A DNA stretch of 64,000 nucleotides from Brachyhypopomus gauderio. Its lineage: Eukaryota; Chordata; Actinopteri; Gymnotiformes; Hypopomidae. The DNA is taken from NCBI RefSeq assembly GCF_052324685.1, contig NC_135214.1, positions 29,671,206 to 29,735,205 of the forward strand, written 5' to 3'. The notes beneath the pieces were generated by a model. It searched no databases. It was given only the letters and a program-made list of their open reading frames with translations, and was not told the origin of the DNA. The position numbers and the translations under genes are program-made. Positions 33,589 to 46,492 of this stretch are shown one piece after another. Position 1 is the stretch's first letter; every line of letters begins with the position of its first letter.

Positions 33589-35838
33589 TTATCTTACAGC
33601 TTCTGCTACTTTGGATGACATTAGCCACTCCGATGCGTGAGTTTGATTCTTCTGTTGTATTTAATTTTAATGTGTTCTGTGTCATTGTAAATTTGTCTCA
33701 GTTCTATTCGGACGTTTTGAAAAGATTCATTTAAATTTCCTAAAGCTGTCTTCACAGGCTGAATGTTTAGGGTCGAAGATGAAAGAATTAGTGATAATTC
33801 TTAATCATGGAATTATTGAAGTAGTAATTTATATAGTAGATTTTTCACAGGATAGGGCACTTTCAAAGCAAAGTATAAAAAACTAAAAAGCAAAATGACA
33901 AAATGCAACTAATGCTTCAGTATTAATGAAAATAAATTTAAACTACAGCTGATAAAGTATAATATAGTATAAAAATGTTGGCTTGTATTTATTCTTGAGC
34001 GAGGAGAGACTTGGAGTCTCACGCATGGTGGAAGAAGGTGTTCCAGAGTGTGAGGACAGTAGCACTGAACGGTTTAGTTTAGTGTTTGGATCTGGCTGAG
34101 GGAGGCATGAGGACGTGAAGCAGAAGGAAGCTCAGTTCAGACTGCAGAGGGCATATCTCTGTTAGCATTGTGACAGGTATGCTCTGATTTTATTAGTATT
34201 AACATTGCCGCAAAAAAAAAAAAAACATTGGAATTAGTTGAAGCAAATTAGTAATTTGAGTTAACGTTTATATTTGAAGGTGGTTTTAGATCCTTATAAA
34301 AAAAGAATATTTTTTGTGTTCTATAAAGTTCCCTTCATTATTTCCTTAATATTATTTTTAGTAATGGAGTCTAGAGCAGAGAATGTGAATATTGGTCTCT
34401 TTTTGTAATTTTTCAATTACTTTTTAATATGTATAATAATTAGTGGTGGGGCGTTAACGGCGTTCGTTAATTTGATACTCTTATCGGGCGATATAAAAAT
34501 TATCGCCGTTAATCTATTCTTAAAGTTGGGTTGGGAAATGGATCAAAATGGGTGAGCAAACTATGATGAGTTTCAACTTGATAGTTTAGCTCGGCTGTAT
34601 TCCTAACCAAATTGCACAGTAGGGGCGAGAACGAGTTTTCAAACCTGTGAATTACAAATCGGACGTGTGTTTACATGGATGCAGCCACGAAGTCGCCCGG
34701 TTTGCTTCATGGAAAATTCATTTTAGGAACGTAAAGTGTTATTGGAGCGGAGCTCGGAGCGGTCGTTTTCTGCACGGTCCTAGCGCTAGATTCGTCGATA
34801 TTTAAATATTTCTTTTTAACCGTTAAAACTGCAGAGGACCAAAACCGGCTTTTGAAAAAGTCCCCCCCAAATTACTTCCGTGAGGTTAAATGTACTAAAT
34901 ATTGGCTTACATTTCAAATATCATGTTTAGCTGAATAAACATGTTATCAACCCCTTTTAATGTACAGTATGTAGGCTTACAAATTCATGTTTAACTGAAT
35001 AAACCGTTGAACATGAGTAGCCTACATTTTATTGAGCATGTTTTTTTTTCTTCAAGTATCAAAGTAGAACAGCTTTCTCAAGCAGTCATTGATGCATTTT
35101 GGAAACAGGAGATGAGCCCCTGGTCTAATGCACCCTCTGTATTAAGAAACCCTATCTCAAAGACTGACTTTTAGTCATTACTTGGGTAGCACGCATATGA
35201 GCCATTTTTATATAGATTAATCTAAATTAATTTCAAGATTTCAGTGAGAATAATCTAGATAAAAAAATTTAATCTATGCCCACCCCTAATAATATGTGCT
35301 ATTATGACCTAGTCATACTAAGGCTGGTTAGTTATGTCTTCTGAGGTTTGATGAGAATATTGACTGTTGCTGACATCTAAAATCTGTCATCCACTTTAAT
35401 CTCTCTTGCTGGGTCAGGCCTATTATGGTTAGGGGTTGTCCACAATTTACCTCTGAAAGTGGAGAGACTGGTTGTTCTTGCCCCATTCCCACGTGCAGGT
35501 TTCCTCCGCCCCCCTTCACGTTGGCTTTGCTCTGGTGCGTTGCCGCACGCGTGCTCTGAAAGATACCCAGCACACTGGCACAAACTTAATGTGCTTTTCT
35601 TTGTTTTGGGAAGGTCACACACGTGGACAAATTGACCTTATATGCTCTTGCTTGTGGTCGCTCTGCGTTTCCAGAAGTTGTCGACCAACCCTTTTGTTGT
35701 TTGATGACTCTTGGCAGAGCTGTTGTACAGACGTTTCAAGAGCAAGTGAACAAAAAGGTTCTCGAGTGCACAGGACAAAATCTGAGTTCGCAAACCTCTC
35801 TGAACGAGATTGCAGCAGGTTCAGTTTGAGCGTTCTCT

Positions 35839-35876
<38 letters not shown>

Positions 35877-38634
35877 ATCAAACTCGTTGAAAGTGCTCTT
35901 GAACCTTGGCGAGTAAGCAAATGCCATATGGAGGCATGTGCCACGGTCGGGAAGAGCATGCAGAGCTTGTAAAGTGTGTGGAGGCAAAGTGGATGATTGT
36001 GGCTGTAGCTCAGCCAAGCCAGTGGAGTAGGACGGGAAGTTGTGGTCTCCCATCAGCTCAGCCATGTGCATAGGAGAACACGCCAGGGGATCAGCTGATG
36101 GCACTGGGAGTTTAAACTGGCTGAGTGGCTTCTGATAATAGCATCTTATGACTAAGGTCATTGGGAAGGGCATTGGAGTTGCTGTGTGTTTTGGAGAGAT
36201 TACTGTATAGGCATGGGCTTGTAGGAGACTGAGTAAACTGTAAGCAACGTCACACTGGTTGACCTAAGGTCATGTCTGAAAAACAGGTGCTTGTTTGACT
36301 CAACTGTGACCCTCGGTCATGTTGCTGCTACTGCCTACGTTTGGTAAACCAGTGACAACTGTGATTTAATGAGGACTGAATCTTTTTGATTTGTGTCTAG
36401 GTGTTGTGGAAGTATACAGAGTCCCTGTGCCTATTGTCCTCTGTTTGGTAGCTAGAGAAGTACTTTTGTTTCAGTTCACAGAGGAATTAGTAGTATATGC
36501 AAGTTGAACATTTATAGAAGAACCCATTTAAACGCTATTGTAACCCTAACCTTAAAGCTAAATATATCCTAGTTAAAAAACGATTTTAGTCTTAATCCTG
36601 ACCAGCCTCACAAAGTGTATACTCGTTTGCCATAAGAGAGACACAGACATCTAATCTCTCGCATGACTGGTGCAGTTTTTCCTCTTTCAACCAAGCAGTT
36701 ATTTTTGAGTAAAAAAAAAGCTACAGTTTACCAATATTCTTGTCTACTCAGCAAGCTGTGTGAAAGAGCATCTTCCACCTCTCTGCAGATATAAGAAGAC
36801 ACAAGAGACCCTCTCCCAGGCTGGTCAGATGACCTCATCAGCTTTGTCCACAATGGGCTCAGCCATCAAGAATAGACTAGGAGATCTGAGGTAAGATTTC
36901 TCTTCCTTTATTTCACACTCATCTCAATCAGTTTTCCTTCTACACCTTGACATTTTCTTTCCTCTTTTTCATTGTCCTTTAATCAACTTAATGTTCTTGA
37001 TTACTAACTACACTAATGCATTTCTTAAAAATCTAAATTTTTCATTGAGAAATGTTCTAATTTGACTGTTGGATCTAGATTGTCTTTTGCTGACAAGCAG
37101 TAAATGTTTATTTAAATCCTCCAAGCACAAAAAAACACTTCATGATAACCTTGGATTTTTTTTTACATATTATTTTAATATGTCAAATCCACAGAAACAG
37201 CTACAAATAAAGAGTATTTCCATGTTGTCACAACACTACCAAATAGGTGCCCTGTACGAGAGGTCCAAAGGCTTGAGTTGAATTCTGTGTTTCATAATCA
37301 TACAAAAACCATGTTTGCATGTTGCATTAATAATCTCATGAATGGGAATTTGACCTGTCTTGTAGTGTCCTCTGTACAAACAAACACTACACCTGTGCAA
37401 ACAGACCACAGCCTGCCTTTCCAGTTTCATTAGAAAGCAGTGATGCATTTTCCTAGCTCTCAGACTGCCTCTCATTTCACCTTTTCCTCACAACCGATTT
37501 GACCTTTCATACGAAGGTGTGCTCCGACAGTAACTCCTTAGCTGGACCAGTTGTTGCCTTTTATCCATTGAAATGCTCCGTTGTTTATGATTTTGTTTCC
37601 TTTATTGCTGCCTTGGAATGGTCAGAGCTCTAACTTACACTAACCCACCTGGGTAAGATCCTACTGAGGACCTCCTTCATACAACCCATAGCTGTAGCCG
37701 AGATTTTTGTCATTTCTGTTACACTTGCTGATATTGGTCGGTCTGTATTGGTTACATAACACACCTGCTGCCTATAGTTGATTTGCTGTGGGTTCTTTGC
37801 TCTGTGCTCGGCTAACCTTGTCTGCCTGCTTTAATGCTCCTGCCTCTGTTTCCGCACTGCTCCCTGAAGTAACAGCTATAACGGCTACTCCATGCGCCAG
37901 TCCCTAAGTATGCCAACTATGAGGTAAAGTACCGGGTGCTCCAGGTCTCTCAGCCAAACTCTTGCCTCTCGGCGGTGGGTGTGTCCGGGGGAAGCTGGGC
38001 TGAGTTCACCCCTGCTCTCCCTCAGACACTGTTCTCCCGCTGCGACCACACCTCACTCTCAGTCTCGGGCTACATCTCCACTGCACTCTTCTCAAACGCG
38101 CTGATTTGGCTCGCGCAGTACGGGTTAGCCCCAGTACTTGAGACTGAGAACACACATCCTGTATTAACAGAAGTTCATGGCAAATATCTAACAGCTTTTT
38201 TTTTTGTTTCATTCTTGTTCTTCAGAACTACACATGTGAGATGTTTCTTTCTTTTTCTTCTGCATAATTGTTTAAAATCTGAAATCTCATACATGGCAAG
38301 ATTTTTCGGTTTGTTTTAGGAGTGCATTTCTTAACTTCCCTTAGGAACTCATCGACCTTTAAAAACATTGAAGACAAAATGGTAAGCATTGCAAGTGACG
38401 GCCTCATTTTTCAAAACATTATGAAATTATTACATAACCTATTCACAATGAATCTTAAAGCTCATAGTTTCATATTGTCCCTGACAACTTTTAGATGCAC
38501 TGCACACAGCTGTTATGATCAATATACATGCATTTTCACATCTGATGACTCTTTGTTGCTTTAAGACCAAGGCCATGACGGGAAAATCAGATGATGACAC
38601 ACCTCCCCCACCTGGCGACAACTCCACCATCTGA
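30915..38634 (+). CDS. tpd52l2: tumor protein D52-like 2 (D54), 8 coding exons including one alternative
   Basis: This is a D52-family coiled-coil protein implicated in vesicle trafficking and small-vesicle association. Exons are 30915-30933, 31343-31440, 31686-31834, 32130-32189, 36789-36890, alternative 37870-37923, 38345-38381 and 38566-38634. The frame closes at 195 aa with the alternative exon and 177 aa without it. Hallmarks are a short divergent N-terminus, the coiled coil VEEEILTLRQVLAAKERHAA (from residue 40), LYKKTQETLSQAGQ, and an acidic and proline-rich C-terminus ending DNSTI. The alternative exon encodes SMRQSLSMPTMR, matching the alternative SIRHSISMPAMR segment of human TPD52L2. 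It has two possible in-frame acceptors six bases apart (after AAG at 37,869 or CAG at 37,875). The 4.6-kb intron holds a hAT element. L2 rather than tpd52 or l1 is chosen from the alternative exon and from dnajc5 next door. Confidence 0.95.
33557..33589. repeat. (GT)n microsatellite in tpd52l2 intron
   Basis: About 16 GT dinucleotides inside the large tpd52l2 intron. Confidence 0.95.
34441..35288. mobile_element. hAT-like non-autonomous DNA transposon in tpd52l2 intron
   Basis: The left end reads TAGTGGTGGGGCGTTAACGG and continues TTCGTTAATTTGATACTCTT. The right end, read on minus, is TAGGGGTGGGCATAGATT, a matching inverted terminus. The internal AATTATCGCCGTTAATCTAT is characteristic of a hAT family common in fish. 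No transposase frame is present. An imperfect 8-bp flanking duplication (ATAATAAT against ATAATATG) is consistent with hAT insertion. Confidence 0.65.
35841..35871. repeat. (TC)n microsatellite
   Basis: About 15 TC dinucleotides in the tpd52l2 intron. Confidence 0.95.
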
Positions 38635-39740
38635 GCCGGAAGCATGCTGACCTCTGACCTACATGAGCCCTTGGCCACTGGAGCTGACAGCAGAGAGATT
38701 TATAAACGAGCCAACAAATAAGGTCCTTGTACTAAAGCCCCAAATGCTGTCATTGAGGACACGCGTTTCATCTCATTCTTCTAAAAGAAACCCACTTAGA
38801 GCTAACCTTGTGTGAGTGTGTAAATCTTGCAGGAACTCAAACTGTGAGAATCCCAAAGGTTGATGTGCTTTTGAATGTGTCAAAAGGGTATTGCAGTTGG
38901 GTCTGGTCTGGGATGAATGCGGTCATTGACTGCCATTCACACAAGCTGTGAATCATGCCAGTCTGATGCAGTGTATCCTCTCTAGGAGACACACTAGGCG
39001 AAACACAAAGGCTTCTTTGGCAGTACAAAATGCTACTCCATCTGATTGTTACTTTATTACACTGCTTCTTAAACGCTTATTTCTCAGGGCTAAAGGTGCT
39101 ACACTTTAGACTGTAATGTGGTCAGCATAACGGGTGTCTTAACAGTTTTTACTGCTTTGAGATTTCTGAGGTAAACGCCACCTGGTTTGATCTGAATTTA
39201 TTTTTGTCAAATTATACAGTAGTCCAGTCATCCCACTTTCTACTTGTTTTATAAACGAAGTTTATATTCACATTTATTTCTGTTACAGTGAAGGATTTTG
39301 TTAGTTGTGCATATAGTTTTGGTATGGGGTAATATATGTTTTGTCTTTTGCTTTTGTTAAATGAATGGTGGAGAGAAATATTTGGGCATTCAGATAAAAG
39401 TGCAAGGGCTTAGTTTATAAAACTGACAGATAATACAAAACCAGTAGGTTGAAGATGTTTCATGCATATTTTTGGGTAGGGGAAAAAGTGAAATGCAATA
39501 TGAATTGAACTCACCGGTATTATTTTGTTACATTATTTTTGAAATGATCTCATCTGAGGATTAATGAGTTTGCCAATATGATTTGTTTAATGTGCTTAAA
39601 CTGTTGCCTTGATCCTGAACACACATGAACCAGACCACTGTATCTGTGCGTAGTGCTATAATGCTGTAACATAGGTTTTGGGTTATTTAAAATGAACATT
39701 GTTAAAGAAATGCATAAATAAAGGGAGGTGGTGAAAACAT
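38635..39740 (+). other. tpd52l2 3' untranslated region
   Basis: No coding potential is visible. The extent is inferred from the AATAAA at 39,717. Confidence 0.6.
39717..39722 (+). terminator. candidate polyadenylation signal of tpd52l2
   Basis: AATAAA about 1.1 kb downstream of the tpd52l2 stop, followed by a GT-rich and T-rich stretch. Confidence 0.6.
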
Positions 39741-40069
39741 TTTCTTTGAGAGTTTTCCTTTTAGTTTGAATCCATAGTTTATGGCGTTAATGTTCATGAT
39801 GCTCAAACCATATCATGTTGGACATTCTAATGCCGACGTTAGACTGTTGGTTGCAATCGCTTTTTTGCCAAAATCGGTTGTCTGGTTGTATCGGAGTAGG
39901 TATATGAAACAGCAGATGGCGTCAGACGACGTTACATTTAGTCTTCCATGCAGGTAACTTTTAATCTGGGGCAAAATGTAACCGATGGCTTGCTTTGACT
40001 AAATGGTTTATTTTTTTCTGAACAGTTGGCATGCGTGATTTTCCAAGAGGGCCCAAAAGGAAAACTTCA

Positions 40070-40141
40070 TTCCCTGACCGGGAATCGAACCCGGGCCGCG
40101 GCGGTGAGAGCGCCGAATCCTAACCACTAGACCACCAGGGA
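40070..40141 (-). tRNA. tRNA-Glu (anticodon CTC)
   Basis: The 72-nt minus-strand sequence begins TCCCTGGTGGTCTAGTGGTT (containing the A box) and has the B box GGTTCGATTCC. The acceptor stem TCCCTGG pairs with CCAGGGA-type sequence at the 3' end (TCAGGGA), and the discriminator base is A. The anticodon arm CGGCG-CTCTCAC-CGCCG places CTC at positions 34-36, reading GAG codons. There is no intron. A run of four T on the minus strand (40,064-40,061) provides the Pol III terminator. All arms are intact, so I judge it functional and not a SINE head. Confidence 0.95.
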
Positions 40142-40309
40142 TGTTTAAATGGTCTTTGAAATACATTATTATATTTCTAATAGAAAGTTAAAAACGCCAT
40201 TTAATGACGATAATTAAAAACATTATTTGTGTGATTCATGCGTGACTGACATCGATAGTAAGTTAATACGGCGAAGCTCAAGAAGTCAGGTAAGTCGTTA
40301 CTATTTGCC

Positions 40310-40567
40310 AAACCACGCCCCTTGGTACGAGTCTTCTGCTCTTGCGCTGACGTATTTTTTTCTAAAGGATAAAATGCTGCGGAGCGCAACCTGCTCTAGA
40401 GTTCGGTACTGAGACAACAGGAGGACCTTGGAGGGTTCTGCCCCAAAACCTACACACAAATGGGCTCCGACGCCTAGCACTTATCCCACCAAATATCGTC
40501 GACCAGTTGAGATCCGGAATTGAACAGCTGCGTTCTGAACACCAGAAGATTCAGATATTAAACAACG
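40310..40567 (+). promoter_or_regulatory. candidate ppdpf promoter and non-coding first exon
   Basis: A KLF/CACCC-type CCACGCCCC (near 40,314), CTGACGTATT (near 40,347) and a TATA-like GGATAAAAT (near 40,368) precede a stretch ending in a plausible donor (AACG then GTATGA at about 40,568). ppdpf has its ATG within 50 bases of a likely acceptor at 42.08 kb and so needs such an upstream exon. Assignment by position; the start is not proven. Confidence 0.45.
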
Positions 40568-42124
40568 GTATGATTCACTTAGATTCGTTTTAATTCAATA
40601 CATTTTTGAAGTTAAAATGTGCCACGTTTTGTCATTAACTGGATTTTATGTATGCGACGTGTAGAACAAAAATGTTTAGTGAACTTGGGACCTGCCATTT
40701 TGTGTTTAGAACTTACTGAAACTTATTTTAAAACGATTTTCATCTCAATGTTTCTTTGTTTTCAGCCTCAAGATGAATTAATGGCCTAGTATTTGTAAGA
40801 CTTGCTTCAGATGTTTAAAAACTTGACGTTTGTCTCTCCTCCCTGTCTATTTAAAAAAAATGTCTAAAACCTACACTGTAGAACAGTTTACACAACCCTG
40901 TGGTGTGATTGGTTTATCCTTGAGACTGTTTACCTGCTGTGTAACACATGCAGGTATTCTGTAGGTTTGGCTCGAAATCCCTGGTCCTGGGGTGTTTCCA
41001 TGTGCTTGGTTCTACATGCTGTCAGCAACTGTATCTTTTAGAAAAATGTAAAAAAAAAAAACAACCAAAAACCCAAACAATATAAAGACTCGTATATGGA
41101 TGTGCCATTTAACATAAAAGTCCTTTTTGTTTGTTGTTACCCTCTGCACTTTTCCAACTCGTACATGATTAGTGATAATAACATGTTTATGACGGTTTTG
41201 GAGGATAAAGTTGCCATAAAGGCTTATGTTTCTTATCATACATTTCAGGTTCACTCCACTGTCCATTATCTCAGGTGTCATCTTTGGTTTTAATACCAAA
41301 TTTTTCCATGTTCTTAAATAAAGCATTAATCTTCTCATGATGATAGGGTGTACACTGCAATTCAGAGAAATGTATTGCCTTTACAGAACCACCTCACCTA
41401 GAGCAGGCATTCTTCCCTGTCTCTAAGTCAGAAAGGACTAATGTCCATTGTGCTTTATTTCCATGTGCAAACACAACCTCGGTGAGTCATTGCAGTTCAG
41501 TGCATATAGGGCTTAACGAGGACACCCACATGGTCTCGCTGTCCTTGTCCTAGCCAGAGTGCCTTTCTTGGTCCATTGGAGAGTTCCACGCAGTGTGAGC
41601 TGACGCGTGCGCACCCTCTGTAGCCCTTTTGGGGCCTTTTCAAAGCTAGGCGGATAGGTGGACTCGGAAATCCAACTCTCCTGACTGCAGCTGTCTGCAT
41701 ATGCCATTAGAGTCCGATCCTAAGGAAGCATTTGCCTGAGATGGTCATCGGAAAACGTTCTGACTGTGCTGCTAAATGTAGTGCTTACTTTTCTGCAAAT
41801 ACTCTGTGAAATCTTACTTACTCATCAGCAAGACACATGCTAGCTGACCAAACCTAACCACCAGTGCACATGTTGTGTGAGCATCAATGTCCTGCTTCAC
41901 AGGAGTTGTTATGGGTTCTAAGTTGAGACCACTAGCAAACTTCTGTCTTTGCAGGATGCTTTCTGAGCTTTCCTGTCCTGCTGGGGAAAGCTATTTTATT
42001 CTGCTATAGTCATGTGGCATAAGCATCTGACCCATGCCTCCTTTCTGTCCCATCATAACCATTCCTATCTTCCACAGGGAGGGTTTTCATCTTCTCCTCG
42101 GTTAACACTTGAAGGTTAGGAAAC

Positions 42125-42850
42125 ATGGCAGCTATTCCATCTGGAGGCTCCCTCGTTGCAACCCATGACTACTACCGAAGTGAGTTCTCAACTCTTACAT
42201 TTAGCATATGTTATGTTGTATGTTTACATATATTTCATATTTTTAAATCTTTTTTTCTGCACATAATGGACTTGAAGTGGTTTACTCAGAAGTAACCTCT
42301 CTTTGGCGTTTGTCTATTTACTCACTGTTGATGTAAATGTTTCAGGGCGCATAGGATCAACATCCAGTAACAGTTCCTGTGGCAGTTCGGAGTATTCTGG
42401 GGAAGTCATTCCACACCCCCCAGGTACAAACGCAAGCCATTTATTTATTTCTATTAAATTCTGTATTAAAATTTTAAGATCACTGCCTAATGTATTAGGG
42501 TATTATGGGATCCATTTGCAGGTCTACCCAAGCAAGATTCAGGTCACTGGTGGTCCAGTTTCTTTTTTGGGAAACAGATTCAGACAGTTGTTCCAAATGG
42601 ATCTGACACCCAACATAAGTGAGTCTAATGGAGTGGCACTTTGACTGCTAGTTGATCGCATGCATCTGTTTCCCTTGGTGACTCCTTCCTGACTGGCTGC
42701 CCTGTGGTTGATAATGTTAGGACTGGAACGTACACGCTGGCTAACGGTCAGGTGACTTGCGTGGCCCAGAACATGGTGGTGAAGAGGAAACTAAGTGACA
42801 GCAGTGACTCTGGGAAGCAAGAGATCACCACCAACCCCCCTGCCTCCTAA
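42125..42850 (+). CDS. ppdpf: pancreatic progenitor cell differentiation and proliferation factor, 4 coding exons
   Basis: A small, probably intrinsically disordered vertebrate protein, first studied in zebrafish as exdpf, where it promotes exocrine pancreas differentiation downstream of ptf1a. Coding exons are 42125-42179, 42346-42423, 42522-42618 and 42721-42850, all GT-AG and phase-consistent, giving 360 nt and 119 aa (human 114). The start MAAIPSGGSLVATHDYYRRR, the serine-rich GSTSSNSSCGSSEY block, and the motif GHWWSSFFFGKQ are the conserved family core. The C-terminal third (VKRKLSDSSDSGKQE) diverges from mammals, as usual. It sits downstream of tpd52l2 in the same direction and tail to tail with ptk6. 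Confidence 0.96.
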
Positions 42851-43106
42851 ACTCCACCCACCTCCCAACCCTCCACCCTGAAGTCACCGTGTGCTGATGC
42901 AGGCGATGGAGGCTCCATCTTCCCACCAATATTTTTTCTTTTGTTTTTTTTTTACTTTCAGTAGAACGGGCTGCTTTTTTTTGTGTTTTTAATGCCACTA
43001 TTTACTGATGACCAAAACCATTTCATGAAGTCCAAAGAGGAAAATGTTAGCATGGCTTTGACCACTTTGTAATTGTCTGCTCTGTCATCATATTATTTTG
43101 CCTTTG

Positions 43107-43112
43107 AATAAA
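43107..43112 (+). terminator. polyadenylation signal of ppdpf
   Basis: AATAAA about 260 bp after the ppdpf stop, followed by TG-rich sequence. Confidence 0.75.
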
Positions 43113-44099
43113 TGACTGCAGCCTGTGTTTCGGTATCCTTTGTGATTGCTATATAACTAGATGTTACAACCACATTATGATGTTCCTTCAATTTCTCAGG
43201 CAGTAGCTTTTTTTACATGGATGCATTTACAGTATGTAGGCTTTGGATCAAACTTTAAATGATCTACTGCAACATTTTTATCACAACCAAGCCAAAGGCT
43301 ATTCATGTAAGAATGTACGTTATATATTTCTCATTAAAGAGAACATACTCTCTAAATATGCTATACTTGTGGTATAACAAAGTACAATTAATAATGAATA
43401 GAATAATGAATATGAATTTTAAAACAACATGATAAAATCTCCCATTATGATTTACCTTGAATGATTGTATGTCATTTATATCCATAAGATATCCTGTAAA
43501 ACTCAGTTTGGGGTGGCAGCACCATGAATACCCAAATATATGGCCTCTTGATAATGTCTTGCAAATACATGATTTGTGGTGTGTATATGCAAAATTTATC
43601 CCATAAAGCCCACAAACTTCCGCCTACTCCTACCAGAAGCAAAAAGGCAAAAAACTGATTGGTATTTTCAAAAGCCAAGAATGTTTTTGTTACTTTCTGC
43701 CCAGAAAATGTCTCTCTACACTTTTTTATGATCCTTTCTCTGATGAACTGCCTGGGAACACAGCAGCTGAGATTAAGCAGGCTTTCGCCCAGCTGGATAA
43801 GCCAGTGATGACAAGCAGCCACTGCTAATGCTGCTTGTGTAATTGCACACCTGTTTGGAAAAATAAGTCAGGACAGACATACCATGATGGAGCCGGCATG
43901 TGGAGTGTCTGAGTTATACTGTTCTGTTCCAGATCCCTGGCTGAGTGGAGTTTGTCCATATGGTTCAGCACAGATAATCTGTTGCTCGAGCATATGTGCA
44001 TGTTTTTTTTGCAATTGTTTAAATACACTTTCTGAACGAGCTGCTATTTCCAAAACATCTGACCCAGATGTCAGAAAACTGCAAGAGAATGATGACTAT

Positions 44100-44560
44100 C
44101 AATAGCGCATATACCGAGACACACTTACCACTTACCTGTTCGAACGGCTTATTAATGCAAACATCGAATCAGCTAATCCCATGAAAGCAACACAGTCAGA
44201 AAATGACACTGGGGATTTCACACACAACCATCTCTATGGATTATAAAGAATGGTCAGAAAAAGAGAACAAGTCCTGTGAGCAGCAGTTATCTGGGCAAAA
44301 CTGCCATTATTGATGCCTGAAGGTCTGAAGAGAATGGCCAGACTAATCTAAGCTGATAGAAAGACAATGATAACTCAAATGACCCCCTATTACCACTAAG
44401 GTATGCAGAAGAGCATCCCTGAAAGCACAACACGACGAACCTTGAAGCAGAAGGGCTTCATGCCAGCTGCCACTCCTATAGACCAACAAGGCCATAGCTT
44501 TGTTGTTGCTTGAAAGGGAGTCTAACCCAATACTAGCAAGGTGCACCTAACACACTGGCC
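44100..44560 (+). pseudogene. Tc1/mariner relic, same family as 16.4-kb copy
   Basis: Stretches such as AGAGAATGGCCAGACT followed by GAGCTGATAGAA-like sequence, and the AAGAGCATC-CTGAA-GCACAACAC block, align base by base with 16,620-16,770. Every frame has stops. This is a degraded middle segment only. Confidence 0.7.
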
Positions 44561-46394
44561 AGTGAGTGCATGCTATTATAAGTATAATTACGTATACATA
44601 GACAGTTTCATGTTAGGAAGTTTGCAAGGACATGTTCCTTTGACTGAAGGTACACTTCTGATGACAGTGTGGATACTCTACCAATAACTATTCCACGTCT
44701 GACTCCATCTCTAATAAAAGCAGAAGCCAGAAACCATGTCTGGCATCAAACATAAATTCCTGGTGGGTTTTCCATTGGATGTTTTTCCACCCGTCCAAAG
44801 AACCAGTTCTCTGTCCTGGCAAGCAGAACACACACTTGCCCTCGTTGGTGATGGTGTGCATCAGAATGCTCTCTCCTTCAGGGGGTGGCTGCCTCTGTGA
44901 CACTGTAATCGTGTCTTTAACTTGCCACTGGCCACACAACTGGCCACATTTCAATGGTGTTAAGTTCATAATATATTATATATAATAACAAAATTAAAAC
45001 ATGAACTGGGGTGTTTATACCTATATTTATTATGATTTTGAATTTATAATATGATGGTCTATTTTTAGAATGAACTTGAGGTACATTGGACATGCAGACC
45101 TTCAAATGTAACAGAGAGATGACATGTGGGAGTTTTATACAGAATGCCTTTATAAATAGATTAGTAAGTTACCATGTTGAGACCTTGTTGTACTTGTTTC
45201 CATATGTTAAGTAGTGTATCTATCACCAGCCATGAACCTGAAGGGCAAACAGCCCCAGAGAGTGAGTAGAGAGGATGTAGCATAGCTGAAAACCACATCT
45301 CCATAAGAACTGTTACATTTTTCATTTTTGGGGTGCTGCTGTTCCACTGTGCCGATGCATGTGCCTTGTGCTGTATAAATGTTGTTAGTCATGTATACCA
45401 CATGACCACTCGACAGTCAAAAACATACAAAAGCCTGATAAAATTTGGTTAAAATCTTAGGTCGTGGTAGTATAGGCTTGACATTCATTGGAAAAGCCAT
45501 GCAATATTTAAACATTTTAAAATTGGTGTAAACAATTGCTGTTAACAATGCCACGGTTAAAATCTCTTTATCCAATCTCAGTCAATGTAGGTCACATGTC
45601 CAGGTCCCTTCCCCCACCCATGTAGCGCTGAGCAGAGCTCAACACATTTGGCTTCAGTTGTTCCATTTATAGCAACAGAAGGCGCTTCGATTGGCACGCA
45701 GCCGCAGTATATGAACCCACGGGAATCTCCCGACAAACTGCGCTGGGCCCCCAGACATGCCCAACAGGGCCTTTCCTTTTCAGCCTACGAGGTTAGTGTG
45801 TACAAAGTTGAATGGGCTCAGAGCTAACACTCAAGGCTTGGGGACTGTCAGGCTGTTTACTTTGGTGTTCAAACAAGGTCATTCAGTCTCATTTGGTCAT
45901 GTCCTGTTGTTTCATTTTTCAATGGCTTTAATCCTTAGGTGACGGATGGAAGAACCAAGAACATTTTGAATCTCTCAGAATGTTACTTCTTGTAAAATGG
46001 CTGTACTGTTCTTCACTGTCCTGAATAAGAGACAGTAACAGATACTGGCATGCAACCCTGGGGGTGGGGGTAAACCACGGTGACAGGCCTCAACACAGCG
46101 TGCTCTCACCTTTGCCCTCATGAAACGTACACGAGACCTACATACACGTGGCCTGCAAACTTTCCCCGTATTAGCAATGTTTGCTTAACATGCTCTGTGA
46201 ACACAGTTTCTCTGCCACTGTGTGAGTTATGGGTAACAACAACACACGGGAAGCCCGTGGTCATTCCTCCCCTTGGTTAACTTTTTCGGAGTTGGGTTCT
46301 CGTTGGGAATAACGCACAGGTCTTTCACGACAGCTCAAGAAACAGAAACAGTAGCTTATCTCAGGCTGCTGAGATAAAAGTGCAATCTGGGATG

Positions 46395-46395
<1 letters not shown>

Positions 46396-46490
<95 letters not shown>
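46396..46490. repeat. (AC)n microsatellite
   Basis: About 47 AC dinucleotides in spacer DNA. Confidence 0.97.

Positions 46491-46492
<2 letters not shown>

Noticed and set aside
43472-43822. 116-codon minus frame with a hydrophobic stretch
   Set aside because: No recognisable domain, AT-rich codon use, and no promoter or splice evidence.
44688-44969. 93-codon minus frame including QRQPPPEGESILMHTITNEG
   Set aside because: It has protein-like composition, but I recognise no family and no start or splice context settles it. It may be part of an old repeat; a translated search would decide.
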